A stretch of 18,976 nucleotides of DNA from CAYTEH01 sp964436765 (GTDB lineage: Bacteria > Patescibacteriota > Gracilibacteria > Peribacterales > Peribacteraceae). Below are positions 7,184 through 13,749 of the stretch, piece after piece. Location: NCBI GenBank assembly GCA_964436765.1, contig CAYTEH010000029.1, forward strand, positions 1-18,976. Direction: 5' to 3'. Under the pieces are notes generated by a model. The model was not told where the DNA came from. It worked only from the letters and a program-made list of their open reading frames with translations, and did not search any database. The position numbers and the translations under genes were made by a program. Every line of letters begins with the position of its first letter. The first letter of the stretch is position 1.

Positions 7184-7597
7184 ATGACGTTTCTCCGCCA
7201 CCTCGCCGCCTTCGCGGTTGCGTCCCTGCCGACGACTGTCTTTGCTCAACCCTTCCAATCGTGCGGCGCCGGAGTAGCCAACCCGTGCCCCGCTGGATTC
7301 ACCTGCGTGCAGGGGTTCTGCAATCCCATCCGGCACATCACGGTTGCCACGGGCGTCCGCATGCCGCTGCTCACAGCGCTCCAGAAGGCACTGACGTTTC
7401 TTGTGGTGAGTATCGAGTTCATCGCGGCGGTGTTGTTTCTTGTCGGGGCGCTGTACCTCGTCACGGCGGGCGGCAATGCTGAGCGCGCGGGCAAGGCCAA
7501 GAAGCTGATGGCGGGGTCGCTGATCGGCATGGGAATCGTGCTGGGGTCCTACACGATTTTGCGCACCGTGGTGTACTTCCTGTACGGGGGGTCCTGA
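7184..7597 (+). CDS. T4SS pilin-like (TrbC/VirB2-type) membrane protein
   Basis: The 137-residue protein starts with a signal peptide (cleavage expected after VFA, about residue 21). A short extracellular segment with four cysteines follows (C27, C35, C41, C46). Then come two membrane helices (about 70-95 and 108-133) joined by the small loop GGNAERAGKAKKL. This helix-loop-helix with a basic loop after Gly-Gly matches the pilin family common in Patescibacteria (VirB2/TrbC-like), whose exact role there, in DNA uptake or attachment, is unsettled. The Cys-rich insert is unusual for the family and could form two disulphides. No other T4SS gene is in the window. It is divergent from the PBP gene and appears leaderless. 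Confidence 0.75.
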   Translation: MTFLRHLAAFAVASLPTTVFAQPFQSCGAGVANPCPAGFTCVQGFCNPIRHITVATGVRMPLLTALQKALTFLVVSIEFIAAVLFLVGALYLVTAGGNAERAGKAKKLMAGSLIGMGIVLGSYTILRTVVYFLYGGS

Positions 7598-7603
7598 CGA
7601 GAG

Positions 7604-7638
7604 GGTCGCGTGTTGACGGAAGGGCGACCGGCCTTTTT
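7604..7638 (+). terminator. Possible terminator after pilin gene
   Basis: GGTCGC (7604-7609) pairs with GCGACC (7624-7629) across 14 bases, and a five-T run follows (7634-7638). The loop is long for an intrinsic terminator, so confidence is moderate. Confidence 0.4.
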
Positions 7639-7710
7639 CTTGCCGTTTATTTTTGAACAGCAGGGTCGGCCTGTTAGTCTTCCAGTGGCTCCTATTTGGT
7701 AGCCCTGCAT

Positions 7711-7728
7711 CTCTTTTTTCCGTATACT
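7711..7728 (+). promoter_or_regulatory. Promoter of the TPR gene
   Basis: CTCTTTTTTCCG (7711-7722) runs directly into TATACT (7723-7728), which ends eight bases before the ATG at 7737. The 12-base upstream word is identical to the one at the PBP promoter. Confidence 0.6.
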
Positions 7729-7736
7729 CCCACCCC

Positions 7737-8351
7737 ATGGCGCACGACGATCCATCGCAGGATACCCTTGAACGGCTGGAGCGGGCTGAACAGCTGAAGC
7801 TGGATGGCAAGCATCGTGAGGCCATCGCCATTTTGGAGGAACTGCTCCTGGAAGATCCCGAGAACGTGTCGGCCCTGGAAGAGATTGCAGATAACGAACT
7901 GAGCTTGGGCGAATACGCCCGGGCCGAGGCGGCCGCCACGCAGGCCGTGGGTATGGATCCCGAGAGTTACACGGGCGAATACATCCTCGGCTTCCTCCGC
8001 TCGCGTACCGAGGAGTGGCCGGCAGCCACCGCTCATTTGCGCAAAGCGAATCAGCTGAAGGGAAACAACGCCGAGATCCTTCGCTGCCTCGGCTGGGCGC
8101 TGTTCAACAGCGGCGAGCGGGCGCAGGGGATCGTGACGCTCGAGCGCGCGCTGAACCTGGACCCCGACAGCTCGCTCACGCTCTGCGACCTGGGCGTCTC
8201 GTACCTGCAGGTGCAGAACTTCGCCAAGGCGCGCACGCTCTTCCGCCGCGCACTCGACCTGGATCCCGAGAATCCCCGTGCCAAGGAATGCATGGAGGCA
8301 GTCGAACGACTGTCGAAGATCGCGGGGCAGGTGGAAGGGGAGAAGAAGTGA
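7737..8351 (+). CDS. TPR-repeat protein
   Basis: The 204-residue protein consists almost wholly of tetratricopeptide repeats, about five units at 10-43, 44-77, 78-111, 112-145 and 146-179. Each shows the small-residue and DP-turn pattern (LEDPENVSALEEI, LNLDPDSSLTLCDLG, LDLDPENPRAKECM). There is no signal peptide or membrane helix, so it is cytoplasmic. TPR proteins are scaffolds for protein-protein contacts; the partner cannot be read from the sequence, although the flanking genes (pilin, ftsX) are envelope genes. The start at 7737 is chosen over an upstream in-frame start at 7653 because the -10 TATACT sits eight bases before it and the upstream residues are not TPR-like. A repeat array begins right after the stop. 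Confidence 0.88.
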   Translation: MAHDDPSQDTLERLERAEQLKLDGKHREAIAILEELLLEDPENVSALEEIADNELSLGEYARAEAAATQAVGMDPESYTGEYILGFLRSRTEEWPAATAHLRKANQLKGNNAEILRCLGWALFNSGERAQGIVTLERALNLDPDSSLTLCDLGVSYLQVQNFAKARTLFRRALDLDPENPRAKECMEAVERLSKIAGQVEGEKK

Positions 8352-8353
8352 CC

Positions 8354-8409
8354 GAATGGTCAGATGGCCGGATGGTCAATTGGCCATCTGGCAACCCGCC
8401 ATCTTCCAA
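8354..8409. repeat. 8-bp degenerate array (GATGGYC words) with inverted core
   Basis: Starting two bases after the TPR stop are GAATGGTC, AGATGGCC, GGATGGTC and AATTGGCC, then ATCTGGCA, ACCCGCCA and TCTTCCAA, all in an 8-base register. A perfect 9-bp inverted repeat, CAGATGGCC (8361-8369)/GGCCATCTG (8382-8390), lies inside. It could form a transcript-end hairpin but has no T-run. Confidence 0.7.
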
Positions 8410-8457
8410 TTTCTGTTGAGCAAGCTCTCTTTCTGGCGCACACCTCATCGTTTCTTT

Positions 8458-8463
8458 TATACT
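8458..8463 (+). promoter_or_regulatory. -10 box of leaderless ftsX
   Basis: TATACT preceded by TTTCTT ends seven bases before the ftsX ATG. No -35 is recognisable. Confidence 0.55.
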
Positions 8464-8470
8464 GGGCACC

Positions 8471-9427
8471 ATGCTTCGTCTGAACGAACGAACGTCATTG
8501 CTCGTGAAGCGTGGGATCCGCCGCGGTCTTTTGACGCTCCAGCGCGAACGCGAATTCGGCGTCACCCTGGGGGCGCTCTTCGGCGTGCTGCTCCTGTGCC
8601 AGATGCTCGTGGGGGTGACGGTGGGTATTCAGGGACTTCATCGGCTGCTGCGGTCCCAGCTTGATTTGCGCCTCACCATACAGGACACGGCCAGTGACCA
8701 GGGCGTGCAGGAGTTCATGACGGCCATCAAGGGCCTGCCCTCGGTGGAGCGGGTGACGTACGTCACCAAAGAGCAGGCGTACGAGCGCGAGGCATCGCGC
8801 AATCCCGACCTCATCCATTTTTTGGAAGAATTCAAGATCCAGAATCCCTTCCCCGATACGCTCGCCGTGACTCTGACGTCCCTGGGGGAATACGATGCGT
8901 TCAAAGCCTATGTGCAGCAGGAGCAGTGGAAGGAGACTGTGGACCCCTCGTTCCTCTCGCAGTCTACGAATCAGGAGCGGGAGGTGCGCCAGATGATCAC
9001 GCTGGCAGAAACCGGGCGCGCTCTCGCATTCGGGTTCCTCGCCGTGCTGGCGCTGGTGATGCTCTTCGTGCTGATCGAGCTCACGCGCAGGCGCGCCATG
9101 CAGCGGCGCGAGGAACTGCTGGTGGAGCGCCTGGTGGGCGCCCCCGAACTCTCGATGCTCGTGCCCTTCATCACCGAAGCCGCAGCGCTCCTGCTCGCCG
9201 CCCTCGTGCTGAGCGGCGTCGGCATGGCGGTGATTCTCTGGTTGCTGCCGCGGGTGCTCCCGGTACTGGCTGCGGGATCGTTCGCGGCGCTCCATGCGCA
9301 GGTGACGGGGCTCCTGTGGGTGTGGCTTCCCGTCGTCACTGTTGCCGAAATCGTGATGTTGCTTGGCCTCGCGTGCGCGGGCGCTTATTTAGGAGTGAAG
9401 AGGAGGCGGGAGGTGATCATTACCTGA
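8471..9427 (+). CDS. ftsX: Cell division protein FtsX-like permease
   Basis: The 318-residue protein has the FtsX layout: a cytoplasmic N-terminus with basic residues, membrane helix 1 (about 30-52), an extracellular domain (about 55-175) containing the typical VERVTYVTKEQAYE segment, and three more helices (about 182-204, 227-253, 287-310). The last three belong to the MacB/FtsX-like permease core. With the ATPase FtsE, FtsX transmits a signal across the membrane to activate peptidoglycan hydrolases during division. No ftsE is adjacent, whereas the two are usually an overlapping pair. The start is supported by the -10 box seven bases upstream. It is transcribed separately from the TPR gene before it and recO after it. 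Confidence 0.88.
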   Translation: MLRLNERTSLLVKRGIRRGLLTLQREREFGVTLGALFGVLLLCQMLVGVTVGIQGLHRLLRSQLDLRLTIQDTASDQGVQEFMTAIKGLPSVERVTYVTKEQAYEREASRNPDLIHFLEEFKIQNPFPDTLAVTLTSLGEYDAFKAYVQQEQWKETVDPSFLSQSTNQEREVRQMITLAETGRALAFGFLAVLALVMLFVLIELTRRRAMQRREELLVERLVGAPELSMLVPFITEAAALLLAALVLSGVGMAVILWLLPRVLPVLAAGSFAALHAQVTGLLWVWLPVVTVAEIVMLLGLACAGAYLGVKRRREVIIT

Positions 9428-9447
9428 TTTCCTCCACCCCCTAGCCC

Positions 9448-9466
9448 CTCCGGAGTGTATCCGGAG
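9448..9466. repeat. Hairpin within C-rich/G-rich spacer repeat
   Basis: CTCCGGA (9448-9454) and TCCGGAG (9460-9466) form a perfect stem. It is nested between a C-rich arm (about 9431-9447, CCACCCCCTAGCCCC) and a G-rich arm (about 9478-9496). A second G-rich stretch lies at 9551-9579 just before the recO -10 box. The stem could terminate ftsX transcription. The 164-base spacer holds no gene. Confidence 0.6.
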
Positions 9467-9579
9467 TCAGATCGAAGGCGGGGAGGAGGGGGACCCCTCA
9501 TCTATGACGTACACATCCGTTTTTTCCATGTATCGTCCTCCTTCTCCCGTGAAGGGGGGTAGGGGGAGGGGCGGTGGGG

Positions 9580-9585
9580 TATCAT
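9580..9585 (+). promoter_or_regulatory. -10 box of leaderless recO
   Basis: TATCAT ends six bases before the ATG at 9592, after a long G-rich stretch. The same TATCAT-N6-ATG arrangement is found at yebC. Confidence 0.55.
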
Positions 9586-9591
9586 CGATTC

Positions 9592-10281
9592 ATGCCCCGT
9601 ACCCAGACATTCGAGGCCATCGTCCTCAGAACCTACGACGTCGGCGAGGCCGACCGGTACTGCATCCTCTTTACCAAAGAACGCGGACGGCTGGCCGCGC
9701 GGGCGCATGGGGTGCGTAAGCTCACGAGCCGCAAAGGGGGGTCGCTCATTCCCTTCACGTGCGTGAACGTGGAATTGCGCGAGAGCGATTCGGGGCTTAC
9801 CGTCACGTCCGCCGCGGCGACGGGGGACAGGGGCGTCTTCGATTTGCAGGCCTTCACTGCAGCCGCGCAGGGGTTCGAATTGCTGCTCCGGCTGATTCAG
9901 GACGAGGAACCCATGCCTGCCGCGTACGCCGCCAGTGCCGCCTTCATCCGCGCGTGCGCCGAGGGGATCCCGCACGCCTCCGTCGCCTACGGCCTCCGCC
10001 TGCTGCACCTGCTGGGCCTGCTCCCCGACGAGAAGGAGATCATGACGGTCATGTCCCTCACTGGGCCCGAGCGCGAATACCTGCAGATGGCGCGGGAGGG
10101 GTACTTTCTCCGGAATATCGATGTCCAGCACATGGGGAAGCTGGAGCGGATCGTGGAGCGGTTTTCGGAGGAGCACCTGAGTGGCCCTTTGAAAGCGCCG
10201 GGGGTGATCAGGGCGATGGAAGTCCCTCGTACGCCCGCGGTTCCACCGCGGGCTACTCGGAATGACAGTGGGGGTTTTTAA
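9592..10281 (+). CDS. recO: DNA repair protein RecO
   Basis: The 229-residue protein has the RecO plan. An N-terminal OB-fold (1-80) opens with TFEAIVLRTYDVGEADRY and continues with ERGRLAARAHGVRK. A helical domain (about 85-205) contains YGLRLLHLLGLLP. RecO anneals SSB-coated DNA and, with RecR, loads RecA in gap repair. The zinc-binding cysteines of some RecO proteins are absent. The last 19 residues, from V211 onward (VPRTPAVPPRATRNDSGGF), are encoded by a palindromic repeat element starting at 10224 and are probably not part of the ancestral protein; the core ends naturally at KAPGVIRAME. The start at 9592 rather than 9574 is supported by the -10 box six bases before it. Confidence 0.9.
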   Translation: MPRTQTFEAIVLRTYDVGEADRYCILFTKERGRLAARAHGVRKLTSRKGGSLIPFTCVNVELRESDSGLTVTSAAATGDRGVFDLQAFTAAAQGFELLLRLIQDEEPMPAAYAASAAFIRACAEGIPHASVAYGLRLLHLLGLLPDEKEIMTVMSLTGPEREYLQMAREGYFLRNIDVQHMGKLERIVERFSEEHLSGPLKAPGVIRAMEVPRTPAVPPRATRNDSGGF

Positions 10282-10430
10282 CAGTGCCTCGATACGACCG
10301 TCCTTCGACAGGCTCAGGACGGCTCGGCTTTGCCGAGTAGCCCTTGCTTCGCAAGGGCGTATCGAGGCGTGCTCATACAAAGCAGTTGTCATCCCGAGTA
10401 GCTCGTTGCGGAGCAACGAGCGTACGAGGG
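10224..10430. repeat. Nested palindromic (REP/BIME-like) element
   Basis: Three related units can be seen. Unit A (10224-10266) and unit C (10388-10430) are inverted copies with shared flanks (CCCTCGTACG and CTACTCGG-ATGAC on one side, GTCATCCCGAGTAG and CGTACGAGG on the other) but different inner stems. Between them, 10287-10367 is closed by CCTCGATACG/CGTATCGAGG and contains three hairpins: CCGTCCT...AGGACGG (10298-10322), CTCGGC/GCCGAG (10323-10337) and CCCTTGC/GCAAGGG (10341-10357). The last is a third unit of the same family. The element fills the space between the convergent recO and vanW-like genes and reaches into the recO coding end. Confidence 0.85.
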
Positions 10431-10435
10431 GGGGG

Positions 10436-11710
10436 TCACAGGATATCCGGCGTCACCGTCGTGGCAGGATCCGCCGGCGGCATCGCCTCCACTCCCACCT
10501 CGTAGAAGAGCGGGCGGGCTTCGTAAATGGAGAGCACCGGTTCGGTCTTCATCTCCTGCCCGGGCATCTGCACCTGGCGGTACCACTTCACGGTCATACC
10601 CGCGTGCCGGTCTCCCACTTTACGGCGTTCGCCGGGCGGCAGTTCGGTCGTCATCAGTGTGCGGTCGGGGGGCGCGGCGCGTGTTCCGAGTACGAGCGGT
10701 CCCCAGACGTCGGCCGTCCGCGCGTCACGCGTGCCGTAGTAGATGAAGTACGCGTTGCTGTTCTCGCTGTACGTCTGCATGAGAAGCGCGCCTGGCGTAT
10801 CGTTCGTGAATTTCATATCCGGGTTCGGCGGGTACACCGTGGCATCCGTCCCCTGGGGTCCATAGTAACCCACGGCATAGCTGTGGTTTTTGCGCTGCGC
10901 GATGGGCAACCCGTACTCCCAGACGCCACGGTAGGCGGTGGTGCTCACCTGGCACAGGCCCCCGCCGTAATCGGGCTCCGTCCGGTCGCCTTTGATGACG
11001 AGCTCCTTGCGGTAACCGGTGCTGCCGTCCACCGGTCCCAGCACCTTGCCGAAGGAAAAGGTCTCGCCCTGCGCGATGAGGTGCCCGTTGAATTTGCTGA
11101 GGCCCACGGCAATATTGTGCCTGCGGTTCACGGGGGATCCGGCGAAGTTCGATTCGCCGACCGTCACGACTTCTGTAATACCCATGGCGCGGAGTTCGGG
11201 GCTTTCGACCGTCACGGAGGGTTGCGTTTCCGAAACAGGTATCACGATATCGGTCACGTTGTTTCGGAGCGCCGTGAGCGTGCGTGCGGCGAGGACGCCG
11301 ATGTCTACCTCGCGGCCCGTGAGGCCGACGCCCTCGAATGTGATGCCCGAGCCGGTGCCCCGGATGGTCACGGATCCCGGCGCGCGCCGGAGCGCTGACC
11401 CGATCTTCTTCTCGAGCGTCGTGCGGATGGCACCGTCGTTCCAGCCAGCTTTGGTACTGCGCAGGAAGCCGGGTGGCAGGGCGGGGATGTTGTCACCGTC
11501 CACGCGCAACGAAGCGGGCGGCACAACCTCTTTCTGGTCGTAGTACCATACTTCCTGCGGTGCCCCCCATCCTGCAACATCGGGATCAATGGTAAAAAGA
11601 TGGTGCCTGTAGCGGTACGTGATGGGATCGTAGGCGTGCGAAGACTCGGGGAAGAAACCGAGGATGCCCACGAGGACGAAGATGCCGAGGGGGGCGAATC
11701 GCAGGCGCAT
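10436..11710 (-). CDS. Secreted VanW-domain protein
   Basis: The 424-residue protein begins with a signal peptide (hydrophobic 8-20, cleavage near SHA-YDP at about 26). Residues about 30-180 are a YoaR-like putative peptidoglycan-binding region. Residues about 187-325 are the VanW domain, with NFAGSPVNRRHNIAVGL, AQGETFSFGKVLGP, GYRKELVIKG and the signature GGGLCQVSTTAYRG. The C-terminus (about 340-415) resembles a G5-type module. VanW proteins accompany vancomycin-resistance clusters but are widespread wall-associated proteins of unknown reaction. No van genes are nearby, so a resistance role should not be assumed. The gene ends six bases from the palindromic element and shares a divergent promoter region with the kinase gene. 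Confidence 0.9.
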   Translation of the reverse strand: MRLRFAPLGIFVLVGILGFFPESSHAYDPITYRYRHHLFTIDPDVAGWGAPQEVWYYDQKEVVPPASLRVDGDNIPALPPGFLRSTKAGWNDGAIRTTLEKKIGSALRRAPGSVTIRGTGSGITFEGVGLTGREVDIGVLAARTLTALRNNVTDIVIPVSETQPSVTVESPELRAMGITEVVTVGESNFAGSPVNRRHNIAVGLSKFNGHLIAQGETFSFGKVLGPVDGSTGYRKELVIKGDRTEPDYGGGLCQVSTTAYRGVWEYGLPIAQRKNHSYAVGYYGPQGTDATVYPPNPDMKFTNDTPGALLMQTYSENSNAYFIYYGTRDARTADVWGPLVLGTRAAPPDRTLMTTELPPGERRKVGDRHAGMTVKWYRQVQMPGQEMKTEPVLSIYEARPLFYEVGVEAMPPADPATTVTPDIL

Positions 11711-11717
11711 GCGGCGG

Positions 11718-11723
11718 AGTGTA
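11718..11723 (-). promoter_or_regulatory. -10 box of leaderless vanW-like gene
   Basis: On the minus strand TACACT ends seven bases before the ATG at 11710. The G-rich hexamer array overlaps its upstream edge. Confidence 0.45.
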
Positions 11724-11746
11724 GGGCCAGGGTTAGGGCCAGGGCC
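11723..11746. repeat. Four degenerate AGGGYY hexamers in divergent promoter
   Basis: AGGGCC, AGGGTT, AGGGCC and AGGGCC follow one another without gaps in the 71-base spacer between the divergent vanW-like and kinase genes. The period and G-rich text match the GGGTTA array at 3723. Confidence 0.75.
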
Positions 11747-11769
11747 AGAGTTTTTTTGAAGAAAAGTGA

Positions 11770-11775
11770 TACAGT
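11770..11775 (+). promoter_or_regulatory. -10 box of leaderless kinase gene
   Basis: TACAGT (or the overlapping GATACA at 11768-11773) lies six to eight bases before the ATG at 11782, following a T-rich and A-rich tract. Confidence 0.4.
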
Positions 11776-11781
11776 GCGTTC

Positions 11782-12837
11782 ATGGATCTGCAATCGTACG
11801 TAGATCGTATTTGCAGGGAGTTCCCCGATTTCCGGGGGAAACAGTTCCGCGTGCCGGAGCAGGGCATGGACCACATCGCGATCATCGCGGGCGACGAATG
11901 GGTCGTCAGATTTCCCAAGCTCAAGGAGTACGTCATCCACTTTCCCGAGGAAATCCGTCTGCTCGATTTCCTGCACGCGCACGTGTCGCTGCCGATCCCG
12001 CACTATGAGCGTATTGCCGCCGATACGTCTTTCGGTGCATACAAGCTGATTGCAGGCGAGAAATGCACACCTGTGCTTTTTGCATCCCTCCCGGCAGTGG
12101 TCCGCGACAAGATCGCGTCCCAGGTCGCGGAGTTCCTCAGTCAGTTGCACGCGATCGACCAGGCGCAGATCGCAAGATGTTCGGTCGCGGATGCCGACGA
12201 GCATGGGGCGTTCGAGGAACTGACGAGCGAGTACCGCGCGTTCGTGGAGCCTGCGATCACGGCCGGGGAGCGGAGGGCATGCGAGGCATTTTTCGGAGAA
12301 TACGAACAGTCCATCGGCACGGCTCCCGTCAGGCGTTTCATCCACGGGGACTTCTGCTGGTGGAACATTCTCATCCGGGACGATCGCACGGAACTCGCCG
12401 GTGTCATCGATTTCGGCGACCGGGCCATCGGCGATCCCGCAGCTGATATTGCGGGGCTCTGGATGTATGGCCGTGCTTTCGTGGAGTCTGTCCTCGGCCG
12501 GTACACGCTGCCTATCGATGATGGCTTCGAGGAGTTCTTCGGGCGTGACTTTGCGAGCTTGGCCCTTGTCCTTGCGGGGCTGATGGGTCATGCCGGTGAT
12601 GCCGTGGTTTTTGTAGCGGTAGAACCAGGTTTGGATGGTGCGCCAGCGATGCGGGGCATCGATGCACCCGGCGGGCATTTTTCAACGCTGCCAGTCGGCG
12701 GCGGCAACGAAGAGGCGCTACCTAATGGTAACGCCTCAATGCCTGCTCTTGAATTCTCTGCTATTCAGGCCCTCTGGAATACGGACCGAGTAAGAGAAAT
12801 AGAACGTACCCGACAATTCCGCTTATTCCATACATGA
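11782..12837 (+). CDS. APH-family kinase with a replaced C-terminus
   Basis: Residues 1-250 are an aminoglycoside-phosphotransferase/choline-kinase fold enzyme. The catalytic loop HGDFCWWN is at 188-195 (D190, N195) and the metal-binding VIDFGDRAIGDPAAD at 208-222 (D210, D218). Such enzymes phosphorylate small molecules; the substrate is not readable and drug resistance cannot be inferred. From about residue 250 the frame runs antisense through a transposase fragment (12520-12678) and then through the end of a minus-strand gene, giving about 100 residues of low-complexity, non-family sequence. Family members are around 300 residues, so the native last helices have probably been lost. It may be a pseudogene or an active variant, since the catalytic motifs are intact. 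Confidence 0.7.
   Translation: MDLQSYVDRICREFPDFRGKQFRVPEQGMDHIAIIAGDEWVVRFPKLKEYVIHFPEEIRLLDFLHAHVSLPIPHYERIAADTSFGAYKLIAGEKCTPVLFASLPAVVRDKIASQVAEFLSQLHAIDQAQIARCSVADADEHGAFEELTSEYRAFVEPAITAGERRACEAFFGEYEQSIGTAPVRRFIHGDFCWWNILIRDDRTELAGVIDFGDRAIGDPAADIAGLWMYGRAFVESVLGRYTLPIDDGFEEFFGRDFASLALVLAGLMGHAGDAVVFVAVEPGLDGAPAMRGIDAPGGHFSTLPVGGGNEEALPNGNASMPALEFSAIQALWNTDRVREIERTRQFRLFHT
12520..12678 (-). mobile_element. Transposase N-terminal fragment (helix-turn-helix), remnant
   Basis: On the minus strand, residues after the ATG at 12678 read HRWRTIQTWFYRYKNHGITG and then a basic proline-containing linker up to KVTPEELLEAI. This is the recognition helix plus linker typical of the HTH domain of IS481/IS630-type transposases. 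A stop codon lies two codons upstream, the first HTH helices are missing, and no DDE catalytic domain follows. The reading frame simply continues through the kinase gene as antisense. It is therefore a relic, and it coincides with the point where the kinase loses family similarity. Confidence 0.6.
12714..12735. terminator. Hairpin between converging ORF ends
   Basis: GGCGCTACC (12714-12722) pairs with GGTAACGCC (12727-12735) over a TAAT loop with a single mismatch. It lies downstream of the minus-strand gene ending at 12761 and has no strong T-run on either side, so terminator function is uncertain. Confidence 0.4.
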
Positions 12838-12973
12838 TGCCCGACTGCTTCGAATCTGCCCACATGAGAAGTCCAGCAAGGACAATCTGCATACAGAGCA
12901 GGACTGATGCTGCAACTAGCCAAGTCCTCCTGGCACGCTGGGACGGATCATCCTTGTCATCAATGATACGCAT
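12761..12973 (-). CDS. Small two-helix membrane protein
   Basis: Not recognised. The 70-residue product has a charged N-terminus (MRIIDDKDDPSQRARR) and then two hydrophobic segments, about 17-37 and 45-64, separated by WADSKQSG. It therefore looks like a small inner-membrane hairpin protein. The ATG at 12973 is preferred because GGGAG lies seven bases upstream; longer in-frame starts up to 13045 exist. A Shine-Dalgarno-like signal is unusual in this window and agrees with the idea that the surrounding stretch is foreign. Its 3' end overlaps the antisense tail of the kinase ORF, and both cannot easily be native. Confidence 0.5.
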   Translation of the reverse strand: MRIIDDKDDPSQRARRTWLVAASVLLCMQIVLAGLLMWADSKQSGIMYGISGIVGYVLFLLLGPYSRGPE

Positions 12974-13216
12974 TGAACGGCTCCCAAAGAATGAATGAGC
13001 AGGCATACTGGTCTCCGCAACCAGCGGCCCACTGCATGGGGTCACTGGCCCTAGACCAGGATGGAGAGCTAACCATTCAAGCGATGCAATGTCAATGTGT
13101 TACCTATGTCTCTCATCACTAACACGCTGGCATTCGGCGGCAAACTCAGTAATTGCCCTATGGGCTTGCCATTCGAAAATAGATAGCCTAACAACTCGCC
13201 GAAAAAGGGGGTTTTC
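12974..13216. other. Spacer without supported gene
   Basis: No convincing gene is seen in these 243 bases. A short hairpin, GAAAA/TTTTC with a G-rich loop (13201-13216), abuts the PilZ start codon. A GCCTAAC word at 13186 resembles one end of an integron attC site, but no partner was found. Confidence 0.4.
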
Positions 13217-13543
13217 TTGGCCATCTCACCAACAGAGAATCTTCGTCGAATACCGCGGCAGCCGGGAAATACCGTTGGCCCTCTTCGCCTGACATTCGCG
13301 ACAGCACCTTCCTTTTGGGCGGACGTACACGACATTTCAATTCTCGGCGTCTGCCTCATCGCGGATAAAGAGTTCCAGGCGGGAAGCGCTTTCCTTGTTG
13401 AAGCCGGCCCGAACGGCAGGATCCTACAGGACGCACTATCGGCCGAATTGCGCCACGCAACCCAACGAGCGGACGGACACTGGCTGCTCGGCTGTAGCTT
13501 CTCGCGATCCTTGACGCTGGTCGATCTTGAGACATTCGGCTGA
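13217..13543 (+). CDS. PilZ-domain protein (putative c-di-GMP receptor)
   Basis: The 108-residue product matches a single PilZ domain. RRIPR at about 10-14 corresponds to the RxxxR c-di-GMP-binding motif. DISILGV at about 39-45 corresponds to the D/NxSxxG motif. The closing strand DGHWLLGCSFSRSL is typical of the family. PilZ proteins bind cyclic-di-GMP and control motility, adhesion or polysaccharide. The start is a TTG at 13217 with a G-rich stretch (AGGGGG) five bases upstream that could serve as ribosome-binding site; no better in-frame start exists just upstream. No cyclase or phosphodiesterase is in the window, and c-di-GMP signalling is not expected to be general in this lineage. It lies in the disturbed region, so import is likely. 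The domain call rests on motif reading only. Confidence 0.6.
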   Translation: MAISPTENLRRIPRQPGNTVGPLRLTFATAPSFWADVHDISILGVCLIADKEFQAGSAFLVEAGPNGRILQDALSAELRHATQRADGHWLLGCSFSRSLTLVDLETFG

Positions 13544-13744
13544 TCCAGGACTGCCAGCAGGAGATCGCCGCCGCCACGCGGTTCTCCCCCGGAGGGGGAC
13601 GCTGATCGATGCCTGGTGCGCTCGCTGCTCGGGTTTAAAAAAATCGGAATCCGCGAACTGACACATCCGCTCAAGGGGGAGTTCGGAACCGTGCAGGATG
13701 CCTATCCGCTTTTCAAAAAAGCGTTGGGGACGAGGTTGTCATGA
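13544..13744 (+). pseudogene. ORF relic after the PilZ gene
   Basis: In the same frame as the PilZ gene, directly after its TGA, 66 codons stay open until the TGA at 13742. The last part (LVRSLLGFKKIGIRELTHPL, then KGEFGTVQDAYPLFKKALG) looks like a real, conserved-type protein C-terminus rather than noise, but the family is not recognised and no start codon of its own is evident. It could be the displaced end of a gene cut by the events that built this region. Confidence 0.3.
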
Positions 13745-13749
13745 TGCGC

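Noticed and set aside
10282..10435. CRISPR-like array or small RNA gene
   Set aside because: The repeats are inverted palindromes of unequal length without spacers; they fit a REP/BIME-type element better.
10436..12480. Antibiotic resistance locus (VanW plus APH)
   Set aside because: No other van genes are present, VanW alone does not confer resistance, and the APH substrate is unknown with a damaged C-terminus.
11368..12678. Single 436-residue minus-strand protein starting with an HTH
   Set aside because: Only the first roughly 53 residues are transposase-like; the rest is antisense to the kinase and to part of the vanW-like gene. Kept only as a 12520-12678 relic.
13186..13200. Integron attC-like end GCCTAACAACTCG with nearby cassette-type small genes
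   Set aside because: No matching GTTRRRY core 55-140 bases away on either side, no integrase, and genes lie on opposite strands.
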